NCBI RefSeq assembly: GCF_000383595.1
Contig: NZ_KB911581.1
Span: 5,353,519-5,417,518, forward strand
Length of the DNA: 64,000 nucleotides
DNA from: Streptomyces bottropensis ATCC 25435
Lineage (GTDB): Bacteria > Actinomycetota > Actinomycetes > Streptomycetales > Streptomycetaceae
Direction: 5' to 3'
Both the position numbers and the translations under genes were made by a program. Positions 36,545 through 46,116 of the stretch are shown piece after piece. Every line of letters starts with the position of its first letter. Positions within the stretch are counted from its first letter, which is position 1. The notes beneath the pieces are model-generated. The model searched no databases. It saw nothing but the letters and a program-made list of their open reading frames with translations, and was not told where the DNA came from.

Positions 36545-37437
36545 TGCCGATGAGCACGCTCTCCAGCCCCGCGACGGAACACTCGGGCACGGACCGGGCC
36601 CTGCGGCGCCGCCGCGTCCGGCAGACTTGGGGCCATCCGTGGCTGTATCTGCCGCTCACCGGCGTCCTGCTGCTGATGATCGCGCCGTTCTTGTGGATGC
36701 TGTCCGGCTCTTTCAAGCCCGAGGCCGATATCCGCAAGGTGCCCCCTGTCCTGATCCCCAGCCAGCCCACCACCGTCAACTACAGCGAACTGTTCAGCAG
36801 CCTCGACTTCACCGGCATGTTCGCCAACTCCGTGATCGTGGCCGTAGCCGTCACCGCCGGGAACCTCATCTTCTGCTCGATGCTGGGGTACGCCCTGGCC
36901 AAGCTGGACTTCCGCGGCCGACGCGGCGTCTTCGCCCTGGTCATGGCCACTCTCATGGTGCCGGGCCTGGTCACTTTCGTACCGCTGTACGTCGTGGTGG
37001 CCAATCTGGGACTGACCGGCTCCTTGCTCGGGCTGATCCTCCCGTTCATGGTCACACCGCTCGGGGTGTTCCTGATGCGGCAGTTCATCTCCACCCTGCC
37101 CGACGAACTCATCGACGCCGCCCGCGTCGACGGCTGCCGCGAACTAGCCATCTTCTGGAAGATCATCCTGCCACTGACCCGGCCGGCCCTCGCCACGCTG
37201 GGGATCATCACCTTCCTCGGCTCCTGGAACAACTTCCTCTGGCCGCTCGTCGTGGCCCAGAACGAGGACCAGTACACGCTCCCGGTCGGCCTCGCCCTGG
37301 TCAGCACCGGATCGGACTTCACCCGCTTCGGCATCCTCCTCGCCGGCAGCGTCGTCGTCCTGCTCCCGGTGATGATCGTCTTCCTCCTCTTCCAGCGCCA
37401 CTTCGTGGCCGGCATCGCCACCACCGGCCTGAAGTGA
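36544..37437 (+). CDS. Sugar ABC permease (MalG-like)
   Basis: A 297-residue partner permease with six helices. EAA loop: IDAARVDGCRELAIFWKIILP (about 182-202). The start ATG at 36544 overlaps the stop of the upstream gene; an ATG two codons later is an alternative. A GC-rich hairpin-forming stretch (about 37490-37540) lies between it and the GH3 gene, which may attenuate transcription. Confidence 0.93.
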   Translation: MPMSTLSSPATEHSGTDRALRRRRVRQTWGHPWLYLPLTGVLLLMIAPFLWMLSGSFKPEADIRKVPPVLIPSQPTTVNYSELFSSLDFTGMFANSVIVAVAVTAGNLIFCSMLGYALAKLDFRGRRGVFALVMATLMVPGLVTFVPLYVVVANLGLTGSLLGLILPFMVTPLGVFLMRQFISTLPDELIDAARVDGCRELAIFWKIILPLTRPALATLGIITFLGSWNNFLWPLVVAQNEDQYTLPVGLALVSTGSDFTRFGILLAGSVVVLLPVMIVFLLFQRHFVAGIATTGLK

Positions 37438-37587
37438 CACCCCGGCCCCCACACCACCGCCCGCCGCACCGCTCCAGCCCGGGGCCGAGGGCGGGCGAGC
37501 CCCGCCGCGCCAGGCGGCGGCGAGGGCACCCCGCCGTCGGCGATCAAACTCTCTGATCTGTGACGACTCATTACTTGGAGACCATCA

Positions 37588-39885
37588 ATGGGACAGCCGG
37601 TCCGCTCTGCCGCCTACCTGGATCCGGACGCGTCCGTGGAAGCAAGGACCGAGGACTTGCTGTCACGGATGACCCTGCCGGAGAAGGTCGGGCAGTTGCT
37701 GATGCTCGACGCGCAACACGGGGACCTGGCGGACATCGTGTCGGCCAAGCTGGCCGGATCGGTCCTGCACGTGTCTCCCGCGCTGATGCCGGAGGCTATG
37801 GAACTGGCCCTGCGGACACGGCTCGGCATTCCGTTGCTGACAGCCGACGACGGCATCCACGGCCACTCGTTCTGGCCGGGCGCGACCATCTTCCCGACCC
37901 AGCTGGCCATGGCCTGCTCCTGGGATCCCTCCTTGCTCCACCGGGTGGCCCGTGCGGCCGCGACCGAGATCGCGACGACCGGAATCCACGGGACGTTCTC
38001 CCCGGTGCTGTGCATCACCCGGGACCTGCGCTGGGGCCGGATCAACGAGACGTTCGGCGAGGACCCGTTCCTGATCGGTGAACTCGGGGCGGCGATGGTG
38101 CACGGCTATCAAGGTGAGGGCCTCAGCGACCCGACAGCCGTGCTGGCGTACGCCAAGCACTTCGCGGGCTACTCCGAAACCATGGGCGGGCGCGACGCGA
38201 GCGAAGCCGATCTCAGCCCGCGCAAGCTGCGCTCGTGGTTCCTGCCCCCGTTCGAGCGGGCTGTTGGGGCCGGCTGCCGCGGCTTCATGCTCGGCTACCA
38301 GTCGATCGACGGGGTGCCCATCACCGCGCATCAGTGGCTGATCAACGACGTGCTCAAGGGCGAGTGGGGCTTCACCGGAACGCTGGTGACCGACTGGGAC
38401 AACGTCGGCCGGATGGTCTACGACCAGCGGACCTGCGCCGACTACGTCGAGGCGGCGGCGGTCGCCGTCACCTCCGGGAACGACCTCATCATGGCCACGC
38501 CGCAGTTCTTCGAGGGCGCGCAGGAGGCGGTCGCCCGCGGCCTGATCGAGGAGAAACAGATCGATGACGCGGTACGGCGGGTTCTGCGGCTGAAGTTCGA
38601 GCTCGGACTCTTCGAGGACCCGCGTATTCCCGACCCCGACCGGCAGGCGCAGGTGATCGGCCGTCGCGCCCACGCCGACCTCAACCTCGAGACCGCCCGT
38701 CGTTCCCTGGTGTTGCTGCGCAACGCCGGGGTCCTGCCCCTCGAAGGCGGGCTGACCCCGGATGGAACCGGCCGCGCAGCGAGCCGAGGCAAACAGCGGA
38801 CGATCGCGGTCATCGGTCCCAACGCCGACAGCCCGGAAGCCATGCTCGGCGACTGGGCGGGGGCCTCCGGACAGGTCCCGTGGATGCCCGAAGGCCACCC
38901 CCGCGAGTCGGTGGAGACGGTGCTCGACGGCCTTCGTGCCGTCGCCCCGGCCGACTGGACCATCACGCACGCCCGCGGTGCCGACATCGCGAGCCCTCAC
39001 CAGGACCCCGAGTGGTCCGTTGGGCCCGACGGCCAACCACAGCCGCCCGTTTTCACCCCCGCCCCGGTCAACCAGGCACAACTCCGGGAGGCCACCGCCG
39101 CGGCAGAGGCCGCCGACTACGCCGTGGTGGTCGTCGGGGACACCATCGACCTCACCGGCGAGGTGCGCTCCACGGCCACGCTCGACCTCCAAGGAGGCCA
39201 GATCGCACTGCTGGACGCGGTCGCCGCCACCGGCACACCCGTGATCGTCGTACTGATCCAGTCCAAGCCGAGCACCCTCCCAGAGTCGGCACTGAACGCG
39301 GCGGCACTCGTCGAGGCGTTCAACCCGGGCATGCGCGGTGGCCGCGCCCTCGCCGAACTCCTCCTCGGACTCACCGAACCCAGCGGCCGTCTCCCGGTCT
39401 CCTTCGCACGTCACGTCGGACAGCAACCGGTCTTCTACAACCAGGTGCGAGGCCAGCACGGCAACCGCTACGCGGATCTCACCCAGGACCCCCTGTTCGC
39501 GTTCGGTGAGGGCCTCACCTACACCACCGTCACCTACTCCGACCTCGTCGTGCACGACGACGACGTCCCTGCCGACGGCACCGTCAGTGCCACGGTACGA
39601 CTCACCAACAGCGGCGCCCGTCCGGCCCTGGAAACGGTCCAGGCATACATCAGCGACCTGACCACCAGTGTCACCTGGGCCGAGCAGGAGCTGAAAGCGT
39701 TCACCCAGGTCGAAATCCCTCCCGGCGCAAGCCTGGACGCCCGCCTCAGCGTCCCTGCCTCGCAGTGCTCACTCGTCACGGCCGACAACCGCCGGGTGGT
39801 CGAACCAGGTGAGTTCGCACTCCGTGTCGGCCCCAGCTCACGGCGGGAGCAGCAGCTGAGCGCAGGATTCCGCATCCGGACCTGA
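37588..39885 (+). CDS. GH3 beta-glycosidase (glucosidase/xylosidase type)
   Basis: A 765-residue intracellular glycoside hydrolase, no signal peptide. N-terminal (alpha/beta)8 barrel with LTADDGIHGHSFWPG, the KHF substrate motif (YAKHFAGYSETMGGRDA) and the nucleophile D269 in LVTDWDN; alpha/beta sandwich domain (AVIGPNADSPEAMLGDW); C-terminal fibronectin-III-like domain (VSATVRLTNSGARPALETVQ). It would split short oligosaccharides brought in by the ABC system encoded upstream. The exact sugar cannot be deduced. TTGGAGA precedes the ATG. Confidence 0.92.
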   Translation: MGQPVRSAAYLDPDASVEARTEDLLSRMTLPEKVGQLLMLDAQHGDLADIVSAKLAGSVLHVSPALMPEAMELALRTRLGIPLLTADDGIHGHSFWPGATIFPTQLAMACSWDPSLLHRVARAAATEIATTGIHGTFSPVLCITRDLRWGRINETFGEDPFLIGELGAAMVHGYQGEGLSDPTAVLAYAKHFAGYSETMGGRDASEADLSPRKLRSWFLPPFERAVGAGCRGFMLGYQSIDGVPITAHQWLINDVLKGEWGFTGTLVTDWDNVGRMVYDQRTCADYVEAAAVAVTSGNDLIMATPQFFEGAQEAVARGLIEEKQIDDAVRRVLRLKFELGLFEDPRIPDPDRQAQVIGRRAHADLNLETARRSLVLLRNAGVLPLEGGLTPDGTGRAASRGKQRTIAVIGPNADSPEAMLGDWAGASGQVPWMPEGHPRESVETVLDGLRAVAPADWTITHARGADIASPHQDPEWSVGPDGQPQPPVFTPAPVNQAQLREATAAAEAADYAVVVVGDTIDLTGEVRSTATLDLQGGQIALLDAVAATGTPVIVVLIQSKPSTLPESALNAAALVEAFNPGMRGGRALAELLLGLTEPSGRLPVSFARHVGQQPVFYNQVRGQHGNRYADLTQDPLFAFGEGLTYTTVTYSDLVVHDDDVPADGTVSATVRLTNSGARPALETVQAYISDLTTSVTWAEQELKAFTQVEIPPGASLDARLSVPASQCSLVTADNRRVVEPGEFALRVGPSSRREQQLSAGFRIRT

Positions 39886-39971
39886 TAGCCGTCTACGGCT
39901 TGAAGACCCCCGCCCCGCCAACCAGAGGGCCGGCGGGGCTGGGCCCCTCCGACATACCGAAAGGCACGCGT

Positions 39972-41441
39972 GTGTCCACCCCACCCCGCGATCCGCACTA
40001 CCCCGTGGCGCACCTGCGCCCGCCCCGCAACTGGATCAACGACCCCAACGGGCTGGTCTTCCACGACGGTCACTACCACGTCTTCTACCAGTACAACCCG
40101 TACGGAGCGACCCACGCGAACATGCACTGGGGCCACTTTCGCAGCCCCGACCTGCTGACCTGGGAGCCGCTGCCGATCGCCCTGTCCCCGACCCCCGGCG
40201 GCGTGGACGCCGACGGCTGCTTCTCCGGCAACGCCGTCTCCGACGGCGACCGTCTCGTCGCTTTCTACTCCGCGCACCGCGAGGACCGCTCGCCCCAGCA
40301 CCAGCCGGTCACCTGCGCCATCTCCCACGACGACGGCAGAAGCTTCAGCCCGCGGGGCGAACTGCTCATCCCGCAGCTGCCCGAGGGCTGCACCATGTAC
40401 CGCGACCCGTACGTCTGGCGGCACGGCGACAACTGGCGGATGCTGGTCGGCGCTGCCCTCGCGGACGGCCGCGCCGCCGCCCTGCTGTACGACTCGCCCG
40501 ACCTGGAGAACTGGACCTACCGCAGGCCGTTCGCGGCCCGCGAGCAGGAGCCCGTCGGTGGCGCCGGCCTGCACACCGGCGAGGGCTGGGAATGCTCCCA
40601 GTACCTCCCTGCGGTCTCGGGGCCCGGCGCCCTCATCTTCAGCGCGTGGAACCTCGACGACGGCCCGCAGTGCGTCGCAGCCCTCATTGGCGAGCAAAAC
40701 GGCGATGTCTTCGAAGCTAGCCCACCCGTCCTCGTCGACCACGGCCCCGACTGCTACGCACCCGCGCTGCTGCACGCACCGGGCAACCGGTGGCTGCTCT
40801 GGGGCTGGGCGTGGGAAGCCCGCGACGAAGCCTGGACCGTCGCGGACGGATGGGCCGGCGTCCTCACCCTGCCCCGCGAGATCCACGTCGACGACGGCAC
40901 GCTGCGCCAACAGCCCGCCACCGAACTGCTCGCCCTGCGCGGCGAGCACAGCATCCATGCCGCAGGCCAGACACACGGCCCGCAACCGGTGGACCTCGGC
41001 AGTGTGGGCCGCACCTTCGACCTGACGGCCCGCCTGGAGCCCACCGGAGAGGCCGGTTTGCGTCTGCTCACCACCCCGGACGGCTCCGAGTACCTCGACA
41101 TCCGCCTCGACGCCGGTGCGGGCGAACTGGTCGTCGACCGTGACCACGCCTCACTGGACCCCCGGGCCCGCGGCGGCTCCTACCGGATGCCCTGCCCAAC
41201 CACCCAGCCCGTCGACCTACGCGTGGTCGTCGACCACTCCATCGCCGAAATCTTCCTGACCACCACCGGCCAGGTCCTCACCCTGCGCTTCTACCCGACA
41301 GGGCAGGGCCCGTGGCGGCTTCAGGCCAACAGCATGCCGGGGACGCGCCTCGGCTACGCGATCGACGCGTGGGAGCTGAACCCGCTCGTAGTCAAGGAGC
41401 CGAGCACCGGTGACGCAGAGCCAGCGCCAACGTCGCCGTAG
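39972..41441 (+). CDS. GH32 beta-fructosidase (levanase/sucrase type)
   Basis: A 489-residue enzyme hydrolysing beta-fructosides such as sucrose, inulin or levan oligosaccharides. The three catalytic motifs are present: NWINDPNG (nucleophile D24), YRDPYVW (D145) and GEGWECSQY (acid/base E207), plus the C-terminal beta-sandwich (LDIRLDAGAGELVVDRDHAS, VVVDHSIAEIF). No signal peptide, so intracellular. The GTG start follows GAAAGG. Together with GH3, the ABC genes and the LacI-family regulator it suggests use of a fructose-containing oligosaccharide. Confidence 0.93.
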   Translation: MSTPPRDPHYPVAHLRPPRNWINDPNGLVFHDGHYHVFYQYNPYGATHANMHWGHFRSPDLLTWEPLPIALSPTPGGVDADGCFSGNAVSDGDRLVAFYSAHREDRSPQHQPVTCAISHDDGRSFSPRGELLIPQLPEGCTMYRDPYVWRHGDNWRMLVGAALADGRAAALLYDSPDLENWTYRRPFAAREQEPVGGAGLHTGEGWECSQYLPAVSGPGALIFSAWNLDDGPQCVAALIGEQNGDVFEASPPVLVDHGPDCYAPALLHAPGNRWLLWGWAWEARDEAWTVADGWAGVLTLPREIHVDDGTLRQQPATELLALRGEHSIHAAGQTHGPQPVDLGSVGRTFDLTARLEPTGEAGLRLLTTPDGSEYLDIRLDAGAGELVVDRDHASLDPRARGGSYRMPCPTTQPVDLRVVVDHSIAEIFLTTTGQVLTLRFYPTGQGPWRLQANSMPGTRLGYAIDAWELNPLVVKEPSTGDAEPAPTSP

Positions 41442-41454
41442 GGCTGGCTCTGAC

Positions 41455-41616
41455 CCGATACTCCCGCTTTGCCGACGGCGCCAGGCGGGGAGCAAGGTGG
41501 CCCGTGGCCTGCCGGTAGGAGCGCAGCGCGGCGAGCTTGGACTCCCATGCCTCATCGCCCGGCTCCCACACCAGCCCGGCCTCCGGCGCGTCCAGCAGGG
41601 TCTTGCGCCGCTCCTA
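41455..41616 (-). pseudogene. Helicase-associated-domain protein, small fragment
   Basis: The minus strand reads RRKTLLDAPEAGLVWEPGDE then AWESKLAALRSYRQATGHLAP, matching the repeated helicase-associated domain found at the C-terminus of Streptomyces DEAD/DEAH helicases. It stops at the IS1182 element boundary, so it was probably truncated by that insertion or by an associated deletion. Confidence 0.5.
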
Positions 41617-43461
41617 AGCTTGACTCTGTCGGGGATCTTGGTGCCGCCGAGGTCAGCTGCCCAGGGTTCGCCAGGACTTCGGCCGGGGTATCTCACGCTG
41701 GTCTAGATAGTCCTGGAAGGCAGTCGGCTGGCGGGGCGTGGGGGGTTCCTCGGTGGGTGGCAGTCCGCTGAGGCGCTCGATGTTCACTGCGCTGGCCGTC
41801 AAGACGTGCTGGATGTGGGCCTTTCCCTGTCCTCGGTAGCGGCAGCGTCGCATGCCGTGTCCGTGGGCGAACTCGTTGACCGTGCTCTCCACTCCGGAGC
41901 GGACCGCGTAGCGGGCCTTCCACTCGGGCGTTTGTTGTTCAGTGCGGACGCGGAGTTGCAGGTCACGGAGTTCTCGCGGCGGGAATCCCACGGTGCGGGC
42001 GTTGTCGGCGGTGCTGGTGCACTGGGTGCGGGTCGGGCAGGGGCGGCACTGGCTCTTGGTGAACCGTGCCACGATCAGAGGTGCCGCGGTGGGCGAGGAG
42101 GTCGGGTAGGGGCCGTGCCAGCCCGCGCTGACCTGTCCCTGGGGACAGGTGACCTGCTGCTTGTCGTAGTCGAAGTGGAAGTCGTCCCGGGCGAAGCCCT
42201 CGTTCCGGCGGTGCTGGCGGGTGGGGTTGCTCTTCAGCGGCCCGGAGACGGTGACCTGGTGTTCGCGGGCGGCTTGCTCCAGGTGGGGCAGGGAGGTGTA
42301 GCCGGCGTCGACCAGGTGCTCGTCGGGCAGGAGTCCGCGGCGGGAGAGGCGGGTGTGGATGCCGGGCAGGACCTTGCTGCCGTAAGTGGTGGCCGCGGTG
42401 GTGGCCACGTCCGTGATCACGTTGGGGCCGTCGGGGGCACAGGTCTCGGTCAGGTGAGCGGAGAACCCCTTCCAGCTGATGATGTGTCCGTGTCGCGCGT
42501 AGCGGGCCGAAGTGTCGTAGGGGGAGACGATGGTCCGGGACGAGGACGGCAGTCCGGACCCGCCTTCCGTTTCGGCAGTGCGCCAGCGCAGGTGTCCTGC
42601 GGCGTCACGGTGGTAGTTCTGCACCATGATCTGGCGCAGGGCCTGGACACGAGGACCGGACGTGTGGTCCGGACCATGCCGGTGGAGGTGTTCCAGGAGC
42701 CGGACGGCGTCGTTTCCGGTGGCGAGGATTCTGGTCTTGGGTTTGGTGGGGTTCTTGCCCAGGCGGACCGGCCGGCCGTAGCGGAGCCCCCAGTCCTCGT
42801 CGACCAGTTCGTCGAGCAGGTGAGGGGACGTGCCGGCGACTTCTTCGAGTGCGGCGCGGACGGCCTCGGTGACCATCTCCAGGCGGGTCAGGTCGCGCAC
42901 CGCGGCCAGGACGTGGGTGGAATCGGTGCGCTGGGTGGTGCGCTCGCGGACGAGACCGGCCTCCTTCAGGCGCGCGAGCGCGAGGTCGAGGAGGCGGTCG
43001 GCTCGGCCGCCCTCGGCGAGACGGTCTCGGAAATCGGCCAGCACGCTGTGATGGAACCCGGGATCGTCCAGCTCCATGGCCATCGCGTACTTGAGGTCGA
43101 TGCGGCAGCGGACCGCCTCGGCGGCCTGCCGGTCCGACACGCCGAGCAGGAACTGCAGTACACAGACGGTGGCCAGCTGAGCGGGCGAGAGACCCGGACG
43201 CCCGTCACGCGGGTACCAGTCGGCGAAGTCCTCGTCATGCCACAGCCCGTCCAGCCGGTCACGCACCCATATCGCCGTCGTGCCGCCCGGGTTGCTCGCC
43301 CGCGCGACCTGCGCAGTCAGAGACGGGACCTGCTCACCGGAACGTGGACGAAGGGACAACGGGCACCTCGACAACTGCATCGGTCATCGGAACTACCCGA
43401 CCATGCCCGTTGACCAGGCTGCCGCACCGCGAAACTCCAAGATCCCCGACAGAGTCAAGCT
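41617..43461 (-). mobile_element. IS1182-family insertion sequence, complete
   Basis: A 1,845-bp element bounded by perfect 25-bp inverted repeats, AGCTTGACTCTGTCGGGGAT followed by CTTGG at 41617-41641 and its complement at 43437-43461. It contains one long transposase gene on the minus strand. The flanks (CCTA on the left, CAGC on the right) do not match, so no target duplication is evident. Confidence 0.9.
41653..43380 (-). CDS. IS1182-family transposase
   Basis: A 575-residue transposase: DUF772-type N-terminal domain (LDGLWHDEDFADWYPRDGRPGLSPAQLATVCVLQFLLGVSDRQAAEAV), first catalytic Asp in QRTDSTHVLAAVRDL, second in HLVDAGYTS, a Cys cluster (CRPCPTRTQC) and the Glu in SGVESTVNEFAHGHGMRRCRYRG. 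Uninterrupted from ATG 43380, so likely functional. Confidence 0.92.
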   Translation of the reverse strand: MQLSRCPLSLRPRSGEQVPSLTAQVARASNPGGTTAIWVRDRLDGLWHDEDFADWYPRDGRPGLSPAQLATVCVLQFLLGVSDRQAAEAVRCRIDLKYAMAMELDDPGFHHSVLADFRDRLAEGGRADRLLDLALARLKEAGLVRERTTQRTDSTHVLAAVRDLTRLEMVTEAVRAALEEVAGTSPHLLDELVDEDWGLRYGRPVRLGKNPTKPKTRILATGNDAVRLLEHLHRHGPDHTSGPRVQALRQIMVQNYHRDAAGHLRWRTAETEGGSGLPSSSRTIVSPYDTSARYARHGHIISWKGFSAHLTETCAPDGPNVITDVATTAATTYGSKVLPGIHTRLSRRGLLPDEHLVDAGYTSLPHLEQAAREHQVTVSGPLKSNPTRQHRRNEGFARDDFHFDYDKQQVTCPQGQVSAGWHGPYPTSSPTAAPLIVARFTKSQCRPCPTRTQCTSTADNARTVGFPPRELRDLQLRVRTEQQTPEWKARYAVRSGVESTVNEFAHGHGMRRCRYRGQGKAHIQHVLTASAVNIERLSGLPPTEEPPTPRQPTAFQDYLDQREIPRPKSWRTLGS

Positions 43462-43735
43462 CAGCCCGCCGGGCGCGCACCGGCTGGTGAAGCACGCTGA
43501 GACGGCCTGGTCCGCGAACCGCACCCTGGATGAGAAGCGCGCGGCCGCGACCGCGCATGCCGCCGCCCTGACCTGGACCGGGGACATCAGCGACATCAGG
43601 GGGGCCATCATCATGCTCGTCGACGACGTGTTCACCAGCGGATCCCAGCTCCAGCACGTCGCGCTCCGGCTCCGGGCGACCGGAGCCGCCGACGTCCGGG
43701 GGCTCGTTCTCACCCGAGTCCCCTGGAGCGGGTGA
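43462..43735 (+). pseudogene. ComF-like phosphoribosyltransferase, 3' fragment
   Basis: The frame leaving the IS1182 right end continues through KHAETAWSANRTLDEKRAAA to the PRPP-binding loop IIMLVDDVFTSGSQLQHVAL and ends VRGLVLTRVPWSG. This is the C-terminal half of a ComF/amidophosphoribosyltransferase-like protein; the N-terminal part was lost where the IS inserted. Confidence 0.7.
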
Positions 43736-43837
43736 CGCCGCCCCGGACACCGGGACTGGGCCTGTCGGCTGGCTCCGGCCTGTCGGTCAGTGCCGGACGC
43801 TTCGTGTCGAACTCACGCGGCTTGCCCAGGACGGTGG

Positions 43838-44503
43838 TCATGTGGCGGCTGAGGTGCCTCGTTGCACCTCAGTTGCCATCGTCTGCTCCCTTGAAGGTTG
43901 CGGATGTCGGTGGGCCCTGCGGAGCACCATCGACGCGATGTGCACCAGCCGGCTGGTGAACTCGTGTGGATCGAGTGGATCCGGGTCCTCGACCACCCAC
44001 GCGCGGATGAAGTCACCCCAGCCCCCGGTGAGGAACGCAGCGATGTCTTCGGTCGTGCGCTCGTCGATCTGCCTGCCGTAGGTGTCGCACACCGCTTGGC
44101 GGTTGACCGGGAGGAAGAGGCTGTTCAACGCCTTGCTCAGGGCGAAGCCGCAGGGGCTCGTGTACAGGGCTCGATAGAACCGCCGATGGCTGGCCATGTG
44201 TTCGGCCAGCGCTAGTGCCTTGGCGGACACGGCGCCTTCGGATGACCAGTCCTCGGTGATGCGGGGCAGCAACTCCCGGCGCGCGAGGTCGAGCGCGGCC
44301 TCCAGCAACAGCGTCTCGCGGTCGTGGAACTGCTGGTACACCAGCCGCCGGCTCACGTCCGCGGTGTCGGCGATCTCCGCGACGGGCACATCAGCAGTGC
44401 CCCGCTCGCTCACGAGCGTCACTGCGGCCGCCATGAGCACGGCCCGGGATCGGCGAACGCGGCGATCCCGGGCGGGCGGCAGCGTGGGGGACTCCAGCAT
44501 CAT
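43838..44503 (-). CDS. TetR-family regulator
   Basis: A 221-residue repressor. HTH at about 20-60 (RSRAVLMAAAVTLVSERGTA, VPVAEIADTADVSRRLVYQQFHDRETLL), then a helical ligand-binding half with ALAEHMASHRRFYRALYTSP and FIRAWVVEDP. Start at ATG 44503; a longer frame to 44539 would run across the palindrome at 44514-44529. No obvious target gene is next to it, so it may control itself and a lost neighbour. Confidence 0.88.
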   Translation of the reverse strand: MMLESPTLPPARDRRVRRSRAVLMAAAVTLVSERGTADVPVAEIADTADVSRRLVYQQFHDRETLLLEAALDLARRELLPRITEDWSSEGAVSAKALALAEHMASHRRFYRALYTSPCGFALSKALNSLFLPVNRQAVCDTYGRQIDERTTEDIAAFLTGGWGDFIRAWVVEDPDPLDPHEFTSRLVHIASMVLRRAHRHPQPSREQTMATEVQRGTSAAT

Positions 44504-44513
44504 GACCAAAGTA

Positions 44514-44529
44514 TTGCGCACGTGCGCAA
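44514..44529. promoter_or_regulatory. TetR-type operator, perfect 16-bp palindrome
   Basis: TTGCGCACGTGCGCAA lies 11 bases upstream of the TetR-family start codon. The half-site is partly repeated as TTCGCAA just beyond. The position fits autorepression. Confidence 0.7.
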
Positions 44530-44904
44530 GAATTCGCAAGTGTTACGTATCTGAAGGGCGCGCGACACTAGACGTCGCTGGGCGCGGAACGCATCGTCAC
44601 CCATTGCCCGACGGCAACGAGCCCGGCGGGCCGGGACACAGCCGTGCTTCGGCGGCCATCGTCTCGCCCACTACTGCACGGACGGCGGCGGCGAGCTGAT
44701 GCCGGGCAGCCGCCAAGTCCGACGCTCGCGCCTGTGCGGTCGCCGGTGAGTTCATGGCCGCCGGGGCGACGGACCACCGAGCGGCGGGGTGTGACCGGCG
44801 CCGGGCCGGCGTCTCCCTCACCACTGAGCCTCCGCCAAGTTCGTTTCCGCAGTTCAGTGGGGCTGGTGCGATGTGTCGATGAGGCCCTCACGCTGGCAGG
44901 TGGG
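44530..44904. other. Intergenic stretch with a coding-like minus-strand scrap
   Basis: A minus-strand segment ending near 44597 (ASDLAAARHQLAAAVRAVVG, ETMAAEARLCPGP) has coding character but no recognisable family or clear start. The rest holds the promoter side of the TetR-family gene. Confidence 0.3.
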
Positions 44905-45256
44905 CGGATTCTAGGGATCATCGGGGCTTCAACCGGCCCCTACCCCACCGAGGACGACGTCGACCCGGATCTGATCAACGCGGGCAAGGAGACCGTGACC
45001 GTCCTGCCGGGCGCCTCCTTCTTCGACTCGGCCCTGTCCTTCGGCATGATCTACGGTGGACACGTCGACGCCGCCGTCCTCGGCACCATGCAGGTCTCCG
45101 CCGCCGGCGACCTCGCCCATCGGATGATCCCCGGCAAGATGGTCAAGGGCATGGGCGGCGCCATGGACCTCGTGCACGGCGCCCGTTGCGTGATTGTCCT
45201 CATGGAGCACACGGCCAAGGACGGTTCACCGAAGATCCTCCAGGAGTGCGCGCTGC
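44905..45256 (+). pseudogene. 3-oxoacid CoA-transferase subunit B, truncated at both ends
   Basis: Clear subunit-B similarity from GPYPTEDDVDPDLINAGKET through TVTVLPGASFFDSALSF, GHVDAAVLGTMQVSAAGDLA, PGKMVKGMGGAMDLVHGA and MEHTAKDGSPKILQECAL. The catalytic-Glu region near the N-terminus (ENGILG) is missing, and the C-terminus is cut exactly by the left end of IS6 copy 2. The enzyme moves CoA between succinyl-CoA and acetoacetate. Confidence 0.85.
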
Positions 45257-46116
45257 GGCACTGTCACGTTGGCTGACCGGTGGGATGATCTTCTGGTGAT
45301 CAGCCTGGGAAGGGTCGTCGGTGGGGAGCGTGTCGCTGTCGTACAAGGGGCACCGGTACTCGGTCGAGGTCATCTCCCACTGTGTGTGGCTGTATCACCG
45401 TTTCCCGCTGTCGTTTCGGGAAGTCGAGGAGCTGATGCTGGAGCGCGGTGTCGTCGTCTCCTACGAGACGGTGCGTCGCTGGTGCGCCAAGTTCGGGCAG
45501 GCCTGCGCGGGCGCGCTGCGCCGCCGACAGCCCCGGCCCGGTGACAAGTGGCACCTGGACGAGGTCTTCATCAAGATCAACGGCGAGCTGAAGTACCTGT
45601 GGCGGGCCGTCGACCAGGACGGGAACGTGCTGGACATCCTCGTGCAGAACCGTCGGGACAAGACCGCAGCCAGGCGATTCTTCCGCAAACTCCTCAGGAA
45701 GACCCGCACGGTGCCCCGGGTGATCGTCACCGACAAGCTCCGCTCCTACGGCGCCGCCCGCCGCGAGGTCATGCCCTCCGTCGAGCACCGTTCCCACAAG
45801 GGCCTGAACATCCGGGCCGAGAACAGCCACCAGCCCACCAGGCAGCGTGAACGGGCGATGAAAGGCTTCCGCTCCGCGGGCGGGGCGCAGCGGTTCCTGT
45901 CCGCGTTCAGCGGCATCTCGCCCCACTTCCGGCCCCGCCGCCATCTGATGCCCGCCCACGGCTACCGAGCCGAGATGACCGTCTGCTTCGCCATCTGGGA
46001 GCACATCACCGGCGTTGCCGACCTCGCCACCGCGGCCTGAACACAGCCCGGAACCAGGCTCCACCACACCACGACGCGCCGTCAGGCAGTCACACAGCCA
46101 ACAACGTGACAACGCC
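45257..46116 (+). mobile_element. IS6-family insertion sequence, copy 2
   Basis: An 860-bp element with ends GGCACTGTCACGTTGG and, at the right, the imperfect complement of GGCGTTGTCACGTTG. No 8-base target duplication. The genes abutting its ends, a 3'-cut CoA-transferase on the left and a 5'-cut methyltransferase on the right, are unrelated, as expected when IS6 transposition deletes neighbouring DNA. Confidence 0.9.
45321..46040 (+). CDS. IS6-family transposase, copy 2
   Basis: A 239-residue IS26-class DDE transposase: SYETVRRWCAKFGQ HTH, catalytic D in WHLDEVFIKING, D in VIVTDKLRSYGAA, E in IRAENSHQPTRQRER. Unlike copy 1 it keeps the GNVLDILVQNRRD strand, so it is the better candidate for activity. 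Confidence 0.93.
   Translation: MGSVSLSYKGHRYSVEVISHCVWLYHRFPLSFREVEELMLERGVVVSYETVRRWCAKFGQACAGALRRRQPRPGDKWHLDEVFIKINGELKYLWRAVDQDGNVLDILVQNRRDKTAARRFFRKLLRKTRTVPRVIVTDKLRSYGAARREVMPSVEHRSHKGLNIRAENSHQPTRQRERAMKGFRSAGGAQRFLSAFSGISPHFRPRRHLMPAHGYRAEMTVCFAIWEHITGVADLATAA

Noticed and set aside
37663..39555. Minus-strand open frame of 630 codons opposite the GH3 gene
   Set aside because: Antisense shadow of a clear GH3 enzyme.
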